From Nitrospirota bacterium (GTDB taxonomy: Bacteria; Nitrospirota_A; Leptospirillia; Leptospirillales; Leptospirillaceae), in NCBI GenBank assembly GCA_021802325.1, contig JAKAAM010000025.1, forward strand, positions 1 to 12,829: 12,829 bases of DNA. The letters run 5' to 3'. Below the pieces are notes generated by a model. It was not told the origin of the DNA, made no database searches, and saw only the letters and a program-made list of their open reading frames with translations. Positions 11,911 through 12,829 of the stretch are shown here, one piece after another; position 1 is the stretch's first letter, and each line of letters opens with the position of its first letter. A program made the translations under genes and the position numbers.

Positions 11911-12829
11911 ATGTCCCTTCCTGTCTCTGAAGACACGTTCTCCGGACTGACCACGGAAGAGGCGGCCGAGCTCCTTCGGAGCGTGGGTCCCAATGCCGTC
12001 TCTCTGTCCGAACCCTCTCAAATCCGTCTCCTTTTACTCAAGTTCTGGGGGCCGATCCCCTGGATGCTGGAAACCGCTTTCGTCCTGGAATATGCTCTTG
12101 GAAAAAGGCTTGAGGCGGGGATCATCATCGTTTTGCTCTTCCTGAATGCTCTTCTGGCATTCGTCAAGGAGCAGAAGGGGCAGGAGGCTCTGGCGCTCCT
12201 CAGGAGCCGCCTTGAGATCCGGGCTCGGGTCCAGCGCGACGGCATCTGGCAGGAAATAAATTCGGAAGGTCTGGTCCCGGGAGATCTTGTCCACATCAGG
12301 ACCGGGGACTTTGTCCCTGCCGACATGGATCTTTTATCCGGCAATCTCTTGGTCGACCAGTCCTCCCTGACGGGGGAGGCCCTCCCTGTAGAGAAGAGTC
12401 CGAAAGACGTTCTCTGGTCTGGCTCGCTCGTTCGCAGGGGAGAGGGGAGCGGTCTTGTGAGCCGAACGGGGTCCCGGTGTGCGTTTGGGAAGACCGCCAA
12501 GCTCGTGCACGATGCCACGACCCGAAGCCATTTCGAGGAGGTCGTTCTCCAGATCGTTCGCTCTCTTCTTGCCTTTGACCTTCTCCTGGCCATCCTTCTC
12601 TTTCCTCTCGCCCTTCATGCGGGGAGATCTCCGGCCAGTCTCATCCCGTTTGTCCTCATCCTTCTTGTGTCGGCAATTCCTGTCGCTCTTCCCCCGACTT
12701 TTACCCTGGCCAATTCCCTCTCTGCTGAAGTTCTTTCCCGAAAGGGTGTCCTTGTGACACGTCTCTCCGCCATTTCGGATGCGGCGGTCATGGAAGACCT
12801 CCTGTGCGACAAGACGGGGACGCTGACGG
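11911..12829 (+). CDS. P-type ATPase, proton-pump (type IIIA) like, N-terminal part (cut by window)
   Basis: The frame opens at ATG 11911 and runs off the right edge after 306 codons, about a third of the usual length. It has the N-terminal cation-ATPase domain (GLTTEEAAELL), FWGPIPWMLE before the first membrane helices (45-85), the actuator-domain DQSSLTGEALPV with TGE at 154-156, helices at about 215-235 and 243-268 with the ion-path motif IPVALPP (256-262), and the phosphorylation motif DKTGTLT (Asp300). FWGPIPWM and PVALPP are typical of plasma-membrane H+-ATPases of fungi, plants and acidophilic prokaryotes, so ATP-driven proton export is the likely role. That would aid pH homeostasis. 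It follows the MarR-like gene by 36 bases and may share its transcript. The Shine-Dalgarno is weak. Confidence 0.9.
   Translation, partial: MSLPVSEDTFSGLTTEEAAELLRSVGPNAVSLSEPSQIRLLLLKFWGPIPWMLETAFVLEYALGKRLEAGIIIVLLFLNALLAFVKEQKGQEALALLRSRLEIRARVQRDGIWQEINSEGLVPGDLVHIRTGDFVPADMDLLSGNLLVDQSSLTGEALPVEKSPKDVLWSGSLVRRGEGSGLVSRTGSRCAFGKTAKLVHDATTRSHFEEVVLQIVRSLLAFDLLLAILLFPLALHAGRSPASLIPFVLILLVSAIPVALPPTFTLANSLSAEVLSRKGVLVTRLSAISDAAVMEDLLCDKTGTLT

Overview
The window looks like a stretch of chromosome from an acidophilic, iron-oxidiser-like bacterium, possibly Leptospirillum or a relative in the Nitrospirota. This is an inference. It rests on moderately high GC with mixed codon use, a Pma1-type proton-pump P-type ATPase, a small soluble cytochrome c, a Spy/CpxP-like periplasmic protein, and unnamed proteins typical of such genomes. 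No rRNA, tRNA, insertion sequence, phage gene or CRISPR array is visible.

Layout. Positions 2-6137 read rightward. They hold the end of a rhodanese-domain protein, a doubtful small ORF, an ABC-F ATPase, and then a tight run of a DHH/DHHA1 phosphoesterase, RdgB (dITP/XTP pyrophosphatase), NagZ (GH3 beta-N-acetylglucosaminidase) and an unrecognised 297-residue protein. Stop/start overlaps of 4 to 8 bases, or gaps of 2 bases, point to one operon with translational coupling. Its theme is housekeeping: translation support, nucleotide or short-oligonucleotide clean-up and wall recycling. A compact bidirectional terminator at 6129-6147 separates it from a leftward unit of a DEAD-box RNA helicase (RhlE-like) followed by a class-C26 glutamine amidotransferase-like hydrolase. 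The helicase has a strong sigma70-type promoter about 290 bases upstream, with a 12-base perfect palindrome on its start site, so the leader is long.

Positions 8805-10753 contain three leftward genes, at least two with their own visible promoters: a secreted Spy/CpxP-like LTxxQ protein, a secreted cytochrome c whose leader carries a strong 13-bp stem-loop, and a HIT-family nucleotide hydrolase/transferase with a 7-bp hairpin next to its ribosome-binding site.

The 720-base interval 10720-11439 has no conventional gene but is dense in signals. It contains a 58-codon Cys- and Arg/Lys-rich ORF whose perfect Shine-Dalgarno can be masked by an upstream inverted repeat. On the other strand is a self-contained miniature transcription unit: promoter, hairpin-masked ribosome-binding site, 20-codon ORF, and an intrinsic terminator overlapping its stop. 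These are the best candidates for something undescribed. The right end holds a MarR-family regulator that appears to lack its DNA-recognition helix, followed 36 bases later by the N-terminal third of a P-type proton ATPase, cut by the window just after its DKTGTLT motif.
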